A DNA stretch of 64,000 nucleotides from Tritrichomonas musculus (GCA_039105265.1 JAPFFF010000012.1:3596001-3660000), one strand, 5' to 3'; counted from the stretch's first letter, positions 36,664 through 47,570 are shown. Notes: generated by a model from the letters alone, not told the origin. Made by a program: numbers and translations.

Positions 36664-39600
36664 ATGACTGCAATAATTACAAAACAAAATGCAAAAGATG
36701 GAGCATTCATCGGTGGTGGAGGTGGTAGTCCTGATAAAGACTCAGAATTTAAAAACATTCATGTTCACAATGATGCCACTATTGATGGAGACATAATAAT
36801 GTCTTCAAATGATCCTCAAAGTTTAACATTAAGACTTGCTGATATTGACGCCTCAGTTTCTTCATACAATCAACAAACCATGAAATTTACGGATGAATTA
36901 AACAATCATGAATCAAGAATTAAAACATTAGAGGAAAAACATGATGGTGATAATGGTGACTTTTCATTTGAAGATGGTATATATGATTTCATCATTACTT
37001 CAGATAAATTAACCGAAAATTTAGATCAACCAGATTTAAACACATTATCAATCAAAACTGAATTTGGTGAATATATCGGTGATGTATTCGAAATAGAATT
37101 ACCTGCATATATGAAATTACCAAAAGCAATTATAACTAAAACTTCTAAAGAAAACATGTTTAAAAATCCTATTGTTAACATTTCAAATGGAAATTATGAG
37201 TTGGTTTATCAAGAAGATGACGTTGGAGCAAAAATATATATGTCAAATAAAAAAGGTGATACACCATTAAATTTATATACATCTGGATTTATGAAAATAA
37301 ATTATATCGCAAATCAAAAAACAAATGTTAGTTGTGACAAAGCTAATGATTCAAATAAATTAATAAATCTTAGGTGTAATACAATAGATGCGGACAATTG
37401 CTTTAAATTATATCGTTCACCATTGCCTGATTTCTATGAAATGAAAGCTTACGGTGTAATAGATGATAAAACAAATCCTTTATATTATGCTGATTGGGGA
37501 TATGTTCCTGGTAGTCCTGAATTTGAAGCATTAATTGAAGGTCAAACTTTTGAGTTTCATGATGAAGCATTCGGTACAGATTACAAAATGACTAAACAAG
37601 GTAATGAATGGGTAGGTACTAATTACAGTTTCAATATACCCCTGAAATTAACACGTAAAAATCCTGGTTCTCATGAAGTAGCCTTTATATGTATTGCTAA
37701 AAATGAAGCTAATAAAAAAGTGTTACACACTTTCGCTGATTATGATAATCAAGGAAACCCATTTGAGTTATTAGTTAATAAAGGAATGTTAACACCAAAA
37801 GATAACTGTAAAATTCAAACGTATAAAGAAGATAATGACGCATGGAGGGTTTACATTTACCCCGTCAAAGATTTTGCTAATTGTACATATTCAGCAACTT
37901 TGAACATAAATAATAAAACTTATGACTTCATTGTTGACTTCGAATATAAATCTACAGGATTAAATAATTATAAACTTCAATCTGACAATTATTTTGAATT
38001 ACTTGAATACCATTATACTTCACCTTTGCAAGTCGGTAATCCACCATATGGTTTAATATTATACATGCCAAAAGATGACGAATTAATTTATACAATTGCT
38101 GATGTAAGTTATGAAAAAGGAATGAATACATTTGAGTTCTTAGCTAATACTGGTTATTATACTGTTTCACCACGACCTGAAGCTTGCACAACATTATATA
38201 CAAACTTTAACATCCAAACTTCAGGTGTAGTCATAGGTGAGAACATTGAATCCCACGTTTTCGTTTTAAATTCATTAGGAAATACTGTTGATATAGCAGT
38301 TAATCAAATATCAGCACTTCAAAATTATTGTGCAAAATTAGAGAAAGAAATTAACGATATGAAAAATAAAACAAATTGGTTTGATATAGTTATGGATGTC
38401 GTACAAATTAGTAACTTTTGTTTTAACTTTGGCGGATTAATGAAAGTTGGTGCTGAAGGTATATTTGGTGCATTAAAATTAGCGTTTAGTAAAAATGCTG
38501 GATCAACTGTTAAAGAAGTTGCATATGTTGATGAAATAATTGATGATGGATTAGTATCAGCACCTCATGAAGTAGTTGAAGAAAAACCTTATATTGAAAC
38601 AGAAATTATAATTCCTGATGAAAGATTATGTTTTAAATATTACTGTGAACATATTGAAATTAATTATAAAATTGATGTTTCATTTATGGTTGATGATATT
38701 GGCGAGATGTACCGAATTTACAAATATGAGTATAAGGAAAATGGAAGTATTGAATGTTTGAACTCAGATGTTGCTGATATTTCAGCTATTAATTGCGAAT
38801 TAGTTTATGAATTCCCATATCTTTTAATTTATGGAACAATTCAACCATCATTTGTTAAACTCAAATACACCCCAGCAGCTAAAAATGATAATGAATTATT
38901 ATTAGGTGAAACATTAACTAATAACCAATTATTAACAGCATCAGCAACTAAAAAATTGATTGAAAATCATAAAAATCATTTAAATGAATCATTCACGAAT
39001 AAATTAAGTGAAACATTAAATAATTATGCAACTGTTCGATATGTTCAAGATAATTATCCGTCATACACATATTTAAACACAAACTTTAAAAATAACAATC
39101 AATTAACAAATATATTAAATGCTTATGCATTAAAAACAGAATTAGCTGAAGCAATCCCAACAATACCAAATGATTTGGTTAATGAATCTGCACTGAGTAC
39201 TGCATTGACAACAGCTTTGGAACCATATGTAACAAAAGAAGACATATTATCAACCGAAAATATAACTCAAGAATTATCAATCACTACCTACTTCGTAAAT
39301 GGAACAACAAATGATGAGGATAAAAGAACAAAGATTGTAAATTTGGATGGAGATTTATGTAAAATATTAAAGAAATCATCATTAATTGTTAAAGGTTCTT
39401 GTAATAATGATGATATTTCAGGAGAATATTTGTATGATAGTGAAGACTCGGAATATTATTATTACAAAAAAGGCGAAAATACTTTTTCTATATACTTTTT
39501 CTATTATGGTGGAACATTCAGATATAATGATAACTATGTTGTCGATCTAGAATCAGTATGTTATTCATACAGACCTGAAGTTTATGATGAATATTGTATC

Positions 39601-40581
39601 CCAAATATGAATCTCATAAAAAATAATTATGCTTTGAAAACGGATATCCCTGAGATACCCACAGATTTGGTTAATGAATCTGCATTGGCAACAGCTTTGG
39701 AACCGTACGCGAAGCTTGCGAACTTAAGTGAGTATGCTAAAACCCAGGACTTGCCAGATATGACCCAATATGAAACAAAAACAACAGCAGAAGGAAAATA
39801 TGCATTGAAGACAGATATACCAAAAGAGTATTTTACCGATATTAGTGGAGAGGTTTATATCAAAGACCCAAACAACATTCTGACATTGGGTGGAGCAAAT
39901 CAGACATGTAGTGATGCACCTCTCATGGTCATGAAACCAAATCATTCTCGAAATGCAAGAATATTGAGCATTGGCAATCAACTTGATAGTTCGAAGGAAA
40001 GATGGTTAGATTTTGATATTAATGTAAAAAGTGATGAAGCGACCATCAAATACAATGAAATAACAGCATTGAAAATTACTCAATCAAAAGTTTATATTAT
40101 GAATGCATATGATATGGACGGCAATGCCTATGCTAAAATCAATTCCAACACAACTATTACTCATTACTGTCCAATTGAGGAATCAATGAATTCAATAAAT
40201 GATTTTGTAATTGGTGCACCAGTATATATGACAGGTAAGGTTTACAAACAAGTTAAGAATGAATGGATACCATCAACTGAAACAGACACTACAGATTGTA
40301 TTTGTTCAGTAAAGACTAATGGCAGATGGAATGAGTATGTTGGAATTTGTGTTAAGATTGATGAAGTTAATAAATGTGTAACATTTGCGACACATGGAGA
40401 TTATTTAGTTAAAGTTACAGATACATCATGTTATGGAGTTGGTGATGAAGTATTCATTGATGAAGGTGAATTGAAAACATTAACTGGTCAAACAGCAATT
40501 ACATCAAAAATACACCGAACAACGGTGGGCGTGATTACAAGTATCATTAACAAAAATATGATTTCAGTATTTAAGTCTTAA
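36664..40581 (+). CDS. Fibre-like protein of Maverick B (1305 aa)
   Basis: It begins MTAIITKQNAKDGAFIGGGG, as in the element A homologue. After an N-terminal region with a short coiled-coil-like stretch (ELNNHESRIKTLEEKH) come several beta-rich segments. From about residue 750 there are repeated short modules with LVNESAL..ALEPY and YALKTDIP (near 840-875 and 995-1040). The last 150 residues form a compact domain with VGDEVFIDEGELKTLTG. The long, repeat-bearing layout resembles phage-type tail fibres, so an attachment role is likely but inferred. Its stop overlaps the opposite-strand gene at 40578 by four bases. Confidence 0.7.
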   Translation: MTAIITKQNAKDGAFIGGGGGSPDKDSEFKNIHVHNDATIDGDIIMSSNDPQSLTLRLADIDASVSSYNQQTMKFTDELNNHESRIKTLEEKHDGDNGDFSFEDGIYDFIITSDKLTENLDQPDLNTLSIKTEFGEYIGDVFEIELPAYMKLPKAIITKTSKENMFKNPIVNISNGNYELVYQEDDVGAKIYMSNKKGDTPLNLYTSGFMKINYIANQKTNVSCDKANDSNKLINLRCNTIDADNCFKLYRSPLPDFYEMKAYGVIDDKTNPLYYADWGYVPGSPEFEALIEGQTFEFHDEAFGTDYKMTKQGNEWVGTNYSFNIPLKLTRKNPGSHEVAFICIAKNEANKKVLHTFADYDNQGNPFELLVNKGMLTPKDNCKIQTYKEDNDAWRVYIYPVKDFANCTYSATLNINNKTYDFIVDFEYKSTGLNNYKLQSDNYFELLEYHYTSPLQVGNPPYGLILYMPKDDELIYTIADVSYEKGMNTFEFLANTGYYTVSPRPEACTTLYTNFNIQTSGVVIGENIESHVFVLNSLGNTVDIAVNQISALQNYCAKLEKEINDMKNKTNWFDIVMDVVQISNFCFNFGGLMKVGAEGIFGALKLAFSKNAGSTVKEVAYVDEIIDDGLVSAPHEVVEEKPYIETEIIIPDERLCFKYYCEHIEINYKIDVSFMVDDIGEMYRIYKYEYKENGSIECLNSDVADISAINCELVYEFPYLLIYGTIQPSFVKLKYTPAAKNDNELLLGETLTNNQLLTASATKKLIENHKNHLNESFTNKLSETLNNYATVRYVQDNYPSYTYLNTNFKNNNQLTNILNAYALKTELAEAIPTIPNDLVNESALSTALTTALEPYVTKEDILSTENITQELSITTYFVNGTTNDEDKRTKIVNLDGDLCKILKKSSLIVKGSCNNDDISGEYLYDSEDSEYYYYKKGENTFSIYFFYYGGTFRYNDNYVVDLESVCYSYRPEVYDEYCIPNMNLIKNNYALKTDIPEIPTDLVNESALATALEPYAKLANLSEYAKTQDLPDMTQYETKTTAEGKYALKTDIPKEYFTDISGEVYIKDPNNILTLGGANQTCSDAPLMVMKPNHSRNARILSIGNQLDSSKERWLDFDINVKSDEATIKYNEITALKITQSKVYIMNAYDMDGNAYAKINSNTTITHYCPIEESMNSINDFVIGAPVYMTGKVYKQVKNEWIPSTETDTTDCICSVKTNGRWNEYVGICVKIDEVNKCVTFATHGDYLVKVTDTSCYGVGDEVFIDEGELKTLTGQTAITSKIHRTTVGVITSIINKNMISVFKS

Positions 40582-41219
40582 TAGGTCATTTTCAAACTAA
40601 TTCCATATTTAACAAATTCACTGTAAATGTTGTTGTAATCATATTTAAGCTCACTTGTTTTGCCATCTTTAGTAACCAATATTTTTGAAACATAAATGAT
40701 TTTGTTTGATTTTGCGGTACATCCAGAACATCCGATATCTTCATTAAGTACTAAATCAACTTTCTCACAATCAGTTAATAACTTTATCATGTTCATTAAT
40801 AACTTACTTTCACAAACAACGTAAGCATTTATTTTTAACGGGTTTGATTCATACATTTCAACTAACATTTGTAGAAATTGGTTTTTCTTTTCTAAATCCT
40901 CAATTTCATTTCCTAAATCTGCAATACCTCTGTCTCGAGTTAATGGGAAATTGCTGTTTGTTGGAGGTTGAGATTGATAGTTCAAATCCTCCGTCGTCGG
41001 AATATATAAAGTTTGACCAACCGGTGGAATATCCGCAGGTTGGTTCGCTTGAGTAAAATTTACGTTTGGATTTAATGGTGGAACATTTGGATATAACGGA
41101 ACTGTTTGAGGTCGTGACTTAGTTGATGGTTTAATGTTAATGTTAACATTTGTGTTTTGTTCTTGCTTAATAGTGTTATCGGTCTCACTACTTAATATTC
41201 TTGCTTGTTTTAATGTCAT
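40578..41219 (-). CDS. Conserved Maverick protein of unknown function (213 aa)
   Basis: The N-terminal 90 residues are proline- and asparagine-rich (VPLYPNVPPLNPNVN) and probably disordered. A helix (ADLGNEIEDLEKKNQFLQML) follows, then a C-terminal domain with LTDCEKVDLVLNED, CSGC and NKIIYVSKILVTKDGKTSELKYDYN. That domain resembles the middle of the 171-residue protein at 7672-8187. The CxxC may be structural. The genomic position differs between the two elements. The function is unknown. Confidence 0.65.
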   Translation of the reverse strand: MTLKQARILSSETDNTIKQEQNTNVNINIKPSTKSRPQTVPLYPNVPPLNPNVNFTQANQPADIPPVGQTLYIPTTEDLNYQSQPPTNSNFPLTRDRGIADLGNEIEDLEKKNQFLQMLVEMYESNPLKINAYVVCESKLLMNMIKLLTDCEKVDLVLNEDIGCSGCTAKSNKIIYVSKILVTKDGKTSELKYDYNNIYSEFVKYGISLKMTY

Positions 41220-41270
41220 ATTTAGTTTTAAATAAAAATATTAAATCATAATTTTTAATTAAATTTAAAT

Positions 41271-41498
41271 ATGGCTTTTGGTAGTTGGTTTAAAAAGTTA
41301 GCGGGGAAAGTTAAAGAAGCAGCTAAAGATTTTGCTGATGGATTTAAATTTGGATGGAATAAAACAAAATCAATAATGGAAAAGTTACCTGTTGTTGGTA
41401 ATGTTGCAAAAATATTACCTAAATTTGATAATTCAAATAATCCAGCGTTGGAGTATTTCGGTAGTGATGGGTTCTATGTTAAAGATAAAGGTTCTTAA
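41271..41498 (+). CDS. Short MAFGSWFK-family protein (75 aa)
   Basis: It starts MAFGSWFKKLAGKVKEAAKD, the third protein in the window with this N-terminus. The rest (DFADGFKFGWNKTKSIMEKLPVVGNV) is shorter and less glycine-rich than the two others. It is likely an amphipathic, basic helix. It overlaps the opposite-strand 76-residue gene tail-to-tail by 20 bp. It may be a second minor virion component of the same family. Confidence 0.65.
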   Translation: MAFGSWFKKLAGKVKEAAKDFADGFKFGWNKTKSIMEKLPVVGNVAKILPKFDNSNNPALEYFGSDGFYVKDKGS

Positions 41499-41709
41499 CG
41501 GCTCTGTTTAATAATGCTCTAACTTTCATACACTGATCATATTTATTTTGAATTCTTGCACGACTAAGTTTACCTTTCTCCGTTGTTGGTTCAGGTTGAC
41601 TTAATACTTTTCTATAATATTGAAGACGTGAATTTATGAGTTTCAACGTTGGAGTAGCAAATGTTTTTCTTTCATGTCGTTGTTTAAGGGGTGGTAAGGT
41701 TTGAGACAT
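41479..41709 (-). CDS. Small basic protein (76 aa)
   Basis: MSQTLPPLKQRHERKTFATP starts a lysine/arginine-rich protein with a helical second half (ARIQNKYDQCMKVRALLNRA). No family was recognised. It is placed between the third MAFGSWFK gene and the integrase gene, with starts of this gene and the integrase diverging over 105 bp. DNA binding would suit the charge, but nothing more can be said. Confidence 0.55.
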   Translation of the reverse strand: MSQTLPPLKQRHERKTFATPTLKLINSRLQYYRKVLSQPEPTTEKGKLSRARIQNKYDQCMKVRALLNRAVKNLYL

Positions 41710-41814
41710 ATTTTTATTATGAGATAAAAAATTTAATTTATGAAAAATAAACTAAATAATTATTTTTGCATTCATGAAATCATCAAATATCTTTAATTTA
41801 ATTTATTTTAAAAC

Positions 41815-43422
41815 ATGACTGAAACATTATTTAATAACACAGATGGGATAATTTCATATGTGACAAGTAAGATAGAAAAGTATGAACCGGATAGATTTGA
41901 GGAACAAGTGAAATATTATATAAATCATTATTGTGAAAAATATTTGAAAGTGAAAATTCCAGCTCAACATATAAATAATTTCTATATAATTCATTACTTA
42001 ACCATTCGTGATATAGTAAAGGATGAAGAACGTAGACGTGAAGTAGAAAAGGAACATGAACGAATGGCAGATTATGAAATAGCAGTGAGAATAGCAAGAG
42101 AGGATTTATTGAGCAAAGTTCATAAGAACAAAAATAAATTATCATTTAATCAAGTGAAAAGATTAAACTCATTTAAACCATTACTAGATGAAGATATTAG
42201 ACACATATATGATGAGTATGAAAGAGAATGGGAGGAATTTCATAAGAATGAAGAGCTGAAAGTCAGAAAAGAAACGTTTGGCGATAAATTAGATAAATTT
42301 GTTGTTGAACACATGAATGATGATTTATTAACATATGACAATTTTGTTAAAGTCACAAGTGGATGGAATAGAGGAAGAAGATCAATTAATAATTGGTATG
42401 AAGATTATAAACGAAAATATTTTCAACAACCAGGGACGACTATAAAATATGATAAAATACCATTTACGGGATTATTTGGATATAAAAGTAAAGATAAAAT
42501 CAATGCTTTAAAACTAATTAACCCAGAACTGAAAGAAGAAAAGGGAAAAATTCCTTCATCATTTCCTTTAAAACAAAATATAAAACATTATCAATTGCAT
42601 AAAGTTGCAGAAAAGAACACATGGATGATTGATTTAATGTTTTGTGGAAAATTGGGTTATTTGGTAGCAATAAATGTGAATACTAAATACTTATTTGTTG
42701 AATTATTAAATGATGTAGTGGGAGAAAATGAATTTTCAAAAGGAACTATTAAATCAACTGTTTCATATTTGAGAGCATTAAATAGAATGATTGAGAAAGG
42801 TGCTAATGTAAAACATTTAACAGGTGATGGTGAAGGAAGTTTTAATTCAAAGTTGGCTTGGGAAACATTTTATAATTCACGAGGAATTGATTTTAAACCA
42901 GTGACTAGACAAGTAATGGGTAACTATCCCGATTTCATGAAGAAAGAACAGGAAGATGTAAAAAATGATCCTTTGCATTCAAGTTTAGGAATTATTGATA
43001 GAGTAATTAGAACCATTAGAGATATGGCGTATAATATGAAAATTGGTGTAATAACTCCTGAAGTAATGAATGAAATAGTTAATCAATACAATAATGCACC
43101 ACATAGAGGATTGAGTAAATGGGCAGGTTTTAGTGTAACACCAAAGATGGTAAATGATGATCCAGAACTTGAAAATTATATTGTGAGGAGAATATTACAA
43201 GCTAATTGGGAAATTAAAAATAATGCAAGTTTTAATATTAATGATGGAGTAAATGTTAAAGTTTATAATGAAAAAGATCCAATGATGAAAAGAAGATCAA
43301 TAATTCAACCAGGAGAGTTTAAAGTTATTGGTAAAGAAAATGGATTATTTAAAGTAGAAGGAAAACTTAATGGTAAAAATAGAATTCAATTATTACCAAG
43401 ATATTTATTGGACCCTATTTAA
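41815..43422 (+). CDS. Maverick integrase (retroviral-type, rve core)
   Basis: The 535-residue protein has a helical N-terminal 200 residues. The RNase-H-like catalytic core follows: NTWMIDLMFCGKLGYLVAIN near residue 270, then LTGDGEGSFNSKLAWETF near 335 and LGIIDRVIRTIRDMAYN near 393, ending PHRGLSKWAGFSVTPKM. The C-terminal 80 residues (GVNVKVYNEKDPMMKRRS, GLFKVEGKLNGKNRIQLLPRYLL) look like an SH3-like integrase tail. It would cut and join the element ends. It is tail-to-tail with the polymerase gene, overlapping by four bases. Confidence 0.9.
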   Translation: MTETLFNNTDGIISYVTSKIEKYEPDRFEEQVKYYINHYCEKYLKVKIPAQHINNFYIIHYLTIRDIVKDEERRREVEKEHERMADYEIAVRIAREDLLSKVHKNKNKLSFNQVKRLNSFKPLLDEDIRHIYDEYEREWEEFHKNEELKVRKETFGDKLDKFVVEHMNDDLLTYDNFVKVTSGWNRGRRSINNWYEDYKRKYFQQPGTTIKYDKIPFTGLFGYKSKDKINALKLINPELKEEKGKIPSSFPLKQNIKHYQLHKVAEKNTWMIDLMFCGKLGYLVAINVNTKYLFVELLNDVVGENEFSKGTIKSTVSYLRALNRMIEKGANVKHLTGDGEGSFNSKLAWETFYNSRGIDFKPVTRQVMGNYPDFMKKEQEDVKNDPLHSSLGIIDRVIRTIRDMAYNMKIGVITPEVMNEIVNQYNNAPHRGLSKWAGFSVTPKMVNDDPELENYIVRRILQANWEIKNNASFNINDGVNVKVYNEKDPMMKRRSIIQPGEFKVIGKENGLFKVEGKLNGKNRIQLLPRYLLDPI

Positions 43423-46400
43423 AGAACTTCATAATTGTTCGCTCTTAATCCTTTTATAAATGGTGCACATGCTTCATTCGGTAATACTATCATTTTATTA
43501 TGAAATCCAGTTAAAGCATTTTTGTTAATCGTTATTTTTGACATCATGTTATGATTCATTTGTAAGTTAATGTTCTTACCTGATTTAACACTTTGATTAT
43601 CTAATATATCTTTATAATCTGATGAAACAATTTTGTTTGTCTTTAATGAAACACCTTTAAGTTTTAAGGATTTAGTCACACCGTTGTTATTCCATATTGT
43701 ATAACATTTAGGACATAAAGCTACTTGATTATCACCGTATTTTTCAACACAGCAACCCAAAATTTTCTTTTCATCATAAACTGTATTAATTGATGGATCA
43801 GGCATGAATTTATAAATATTTTCATCATAAAATTGTTGATCTTTAATGATGTGTTTAAATACTTGATCATTTGATTCATTCATGTTTCCAGCAATAGCAA
43901 AATATGCTGAATCAGTGTCTGCAGATGTTAAATGAAATTTATTAGTGTCCAAACATTTAAACATAAAGTCATAAATGAATGTTAAATACCAAAATTTAGC
44001 ATTATCAAGAGTGAAGAATGCCGTTTGAATACATGTTTTACACCTGAATGATTTAGGATTTGATTGAATAAGGAATGTATCATCAGCAATTCTGGAACCA
44101 TTAATATAAGTATCTGATACAATTGATTGATAAGCTTTATCTGAATCACAAATTTTAACCTTACTATATTTTTCTGTATTCATTCCATCATAACCGTATG
44201 AACCATTCATTGATATTTTATAAAATTTTTCGTTACCGGATGATTTACCAGCAATAATATCTTGACGTTTACGCATGAATTCGTTAACAAATGGATGAAA
44301 AGCTTTATTTGCCTCATACAATGATAAATTAAGGATATCAGTAACTTTTAATCCATGATCAATGAGGAACCATAAATAATAACAACCAAATGATTTAAAT
44401 TCACCCATTGTATCTAATGTCATTGTTAATTTAGTATCTGTTTTATCAATAACACTAATTTTATTTTTCTTTCCGTATTGATACATATATTTACCAATAA
44501 CATCTTCAGTATTTTTAATATCAAAATTACGAAATACTGGTGGAAAGTTAATGAGATCATTTGTTTTATTAATGGGACATTCTAATTTAACTTTAGCTCT
44601 AAATATCAATTCAGGATTTGGTTCATATCTATGCTTAGTATAAATTATATTCATACATTTTTTATAAACTTCATCTTTTTTGTTTCCTTTTTCGTCATAA
44701 CATTCAAAACGAGTAATTAATGAACCGGGCATATACATAATGCCTCCATGATAAGGGTTAAATTCATGATAATTTGACGAAAATGATGAAGGATAAAGTG
44801 AGTTGAAATCAACACCTACAACATGTGAAACAACATTTGGTGTATCATATGAAATAACTTTATTATGCTCAAATTTGAATTTATTAATGTGTGAAACACC
44901 ACGGATATTTTTACGATGCATTACCATAGATAAACCACCTGTTATACCTTCCCGTAAATCATAATATTCTTTTTCATTTGATAAAGTAGATGGTAATTTA
45001 TGAAGTCTGCAATATTTATTTAATTGAATTCTTAAACGAGTCACTTTATCATCGGAACGATTTCTTAATTGATTGCATGATGCACAAGCTAATAAACAAT
45101 TACTTAATTCATGACCTATATCATTATTGATTCTATCAAGTGTTGGTTTATTATGATTTGTGAAATGTTCACCACAGAGATGACATTTACCAGTTGAAGG
45201 ATTATTATATAATTTCATGAATTCATCAAAATCATCTTCTGAAACTACTTTATTTAAATTACGTTGAGGTTTGTTTGGATTTAATTTATTGAATCGTTCA
45301 TCTTGATAATAATATGAATCACATTTATAACTCCACCAATTTAGACTAGGAATGAAAGTATTTGATGTATTAATTATGTTATAGTCAATTGATGGATCAA
45401 AATCTTTATAAGCTAGTGCGTATTTAATACAAACTGAATTTTTAGATAATGAAAGATTTGAGATTAAATCAACGTTATATTGAGCGTTTAAATTAATGAG
45501 GTTATCAATTGGTTTAATCATCATTTCAACATCATTATCATTATATGAAAGTAAATAATCCCAACGTGTATTAAAACGTTTGGAATCTTCAAGATATAGT
45601 TTATATTCTTCTTCAGTAATGAGGAAACGTTGACCAAGATATGAATAAAAGTCTTTATATTCGAATGGTTGAGATTGTGAAAGTACAACATTAAAGTTTT
45701 CAGTATTGACAGCTTCATATGGAAAAACTCCTTTTGATGAATTGGATTCACCACCAAAATCAATACCAAATTGTTTTAATGTACCACCCGCAATGAATGC
45801 TTGGGCATCAATGAAGCGTAAAGAAATTTTATCAGATTTAAGAATGAATTGTTTAAGAGCAGTAGATGAACCAATTAATGAGTTATTATCAACTGACCAA
45901 GAGCAATTTTCACCTTTATGATTAAAATATTGTTTGAATAAATTTGAATCAAAACGTGAAGAATTAAAACCAAATACAGTGACTGTTTCGAGATCATGAA
46001 CAATTGTTTTAGGATCTTCAATATTGAGCATTTGTTTATAAAAATTCAATTTATCATTAATTATTAAATGTGCTTGATTAAACATATATTCAATCCAATG
46101 AATAATAAAATCTTTATCACGAGCATCAAAATGTTTTGTTAAAGTTCCTGATGAAAATTTAATGCAACAACTAACGGATAAAGGAACTAATCGTGAATTA
46201 ATCGTTGTTGATTTAGTTAATGATTCATTTATTGAATGTTCCATTGTTTCAAAATCATATGTCATATAATATTCTTGAGGTTTGAATTGAAGGTTATGAG
46301 CTAGACAATATTCATAAACAGAGTTGGATAGAATATGAGGACAATATGGTAAAGATTGTTTTTCAACGATGAAGTTTTTCTTAAATTTACCATCACATTT

Positions 46401-47570
46401 ATTAACATGTTGTTCAAATCGTTTATGATTATTAATTCCTCTAACAACATATGATTTACATTTAGGACAAACTAACAATCCAGTTAATTTTTCAGCATCT
46501 TTGATATACATAATATGAAGTATTTGACCTTTTGAATAAAGTAAGGCATTAAATGTTGTGTATGATTTATCAAAAAACCATTGTTCACTAATGTCATATA
46601 AACCTGTTCCAAAATATTCATAAATGTTAACATTGATTTTATGCTTTTGTGCTGAAAGTTTCATTTCTTCCATTGTTGTACCATCATAATTATTCAAGAA
46701 ATTAAGAGCTTCATTTGTGATTTTTGTTTTATATGGAAATCCATGTTCTTCACATAAAAGACGCCGTGCATGATTTGTTCGGTCATTTAATTTATAACTT
46801 TTATAATTTAATAATTTTGGATTAACACAAACAGCTAAAAAACGATACCAACACATTTTATCATCTTCATTATCAGTAATGATAAGTTTTGATTTGACAA
46901 GTTCTTCAGGAAGCTGTAATTTACCAGTAATTTTAACTAATCGCGAAATAGTAAATGCAACTGATGAAACAAAAGTAAGTTTAACTGATGATTCAGAAAC
47001 TTCATAGTTATGAAGAACGGACTCAATATAAAATTTGATTTTTTCAAGGTCGGAATTTGTTTGAACAGTTATAGGAATATTTGATGAATATTTATAATTG
47101 ATTGCATTAATTACTCGTTTTTCGTAATCATAACGGATTATTTCGTCATGTTGTTTTATGGGTATTTCAAAGATACCAGATAATTCAAAAGTTAACTTAA
47201 AAGGTTTACGTTCTGATTTAAAGACTACATCTTCAAGGTAATTAAATATCTCATCAATGGTTGAAAATGAATTCAGATAATAAACAACTATTGGATCTTT
47301 ATTTTGATTTTTGGTAACAACTTCTTGATCCTTTAATGCTTTTCTATGTTGTTCAAGTAAATTTAAAGCAAGTTCATATTCATGTGGAACATTGACAACT
47401 AAGTAATCAATATCTTTACTTTGAAAATCATGACCAAAGTCTTTGAAGAAATTAATTAATTCTTCATTCTGGGCTTCGAATAACTTTTGAGCATATGGTT
47501 TTAATGGTTTCATTTCTTTTGGAGGAAGTGGTTTAAGTAATGGTTTATTATTTAAAAGTTCATCAAGCAT
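43419..47570 (-). CDS. Protein-primed DNA polymerase B with embedded HNH segment (1383 aa)
   Basis: Exonuclease motif I is YMTYDFETME near residue 440. Polymerase motifs are GVDFNSLYPSSF (A) near 922, KISMNGSYGYDG (B) near 1120 and TSADTDSAYF (C) near 1217. Between exonuclease and polymerase parts, near 794-840, lies a zinc-ribbon HNH-like segment: CHLCGEHFTNHNKPTLDRIN then NCLLACASCNQLRNR. Around residues 240-370 a CWYRFLAVC...H pattern is reminiscent of an OTU-type protease fold (weak). A C-x2-C...H-x4-C zinc finger follows near 370-400. The enzyme would replicate the element by protein priming. It occupies the right end of B. Confidence 0.93.
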   Translation of the reverse strand: MLDELLNNKPLLKPLPPKEMKPLKPYAQKLFEAQNEELINFFKDFGHDFQSKDIDYLVVNVPHEYELALNLLEQHRKALKDQEVVTKNQNKDPIVVYYLNSFSTIDEIFNYLEDVVFKSERKPFKLTFELSGIFEIPIKQHDEIIRYDYEKRVINAINYKYSSNIPITVQTNSDLEKIKFYIESVLHNYEVSESSVKLTFVSSVAFTISRLVKITGKLQLPEELVKSKLIITDNEDDKMCWYRFLAVCVNPKLLNYKSYKLNDRTNHARRLLCEEHGFPYKTKITNEALNFLNNYDGTTMEEMKLSAQKHKINVNIYEYFGTGLYDISEQWFFDKSYTTFNALLYSKGQILHIMYIKDAEKLTGLLVCPKCKSYVVRGINNHKRFEQHVNKCDGKFKKNFIVEKQSLPYCPHILSNSVYEYCLAHNLQFKPQEYYMTYDFETMEHSINESLTKSTTINSRLVPLSVSCCIKFSSGTLTKHFDARDKDFIIHWIEYMFNQAHLIINDKLNFYKQMLNIEDPKTIVHDLETVTVFGFNSSRFDSNLFKQYFNHKGENCSWSVDNNSLIGSSTALKQFILKSDKISLRFIDAQAFIAGGTLKQFGIDFGGESNSSKGVFPYEAVNTENFNVVLSQSQPFEYKDFYSYLGQRFLITEEEYKLYLEDSKRFNTRWDYLLSYNDNDVEMMIKPIDNLINLNAQYNVDLISNLSLSKNSVCIKYALAYKDFDPSIDYNIINTSNTFIPSLNWWSYKCDSYYYQDERFNKLNPNKPQRNLNKVVSEDDFDEFMKLYNNPSTGKCHLCGEHFTNHNKPTLDRINNDIGHELSNCLLACASCNQLRNRSDDKVTRLRIQLNKYCRLHKLPSTLSNEKEYYDLREGITGGLSMVMHRKNIRGVSHINKFKFEHNKVISYDTPNVVSHVVGVDFNSLYPSSFSSNYHEFNPYHGGIMYMPGSLITRFECYDEKGNKKDEVYKKCMNIIYTKHRYEPNPELIFRAKVKLECPINKTNDLINFPPVFRNFDIKNTEDVIGKYMYQYGKKNKISVIDKTDTKLTMTLDTMGEFKSFGCYYLWFLIDHGLKVTDILNLSLYEANKAFHPFVNEFMRKRQDIIAGKSSGNEKFYKISMNGSYGYDGMNTEKYSKVKICDSDKAYQSIVSDTYINGSRIADDTFLIQSNPKSFRCKTCIQTAFFTLDNAKFWYLTFIYDFMFKCLDTNKFHLTSADTDSAYFAIAGNMNESNDQVFKHIIKDQQFYDENIYKFMPDPSINTVYDEKKILGCCVEKYGDNQVALCPKCYTIWNNNGVTKSLKLKGVSLKTNKIVSSDYKDILDNQSVKSGKNINLQMNHNMMSKITINKNALTGFHNKMIVLPNEACAPFIKGLRANNYEVL

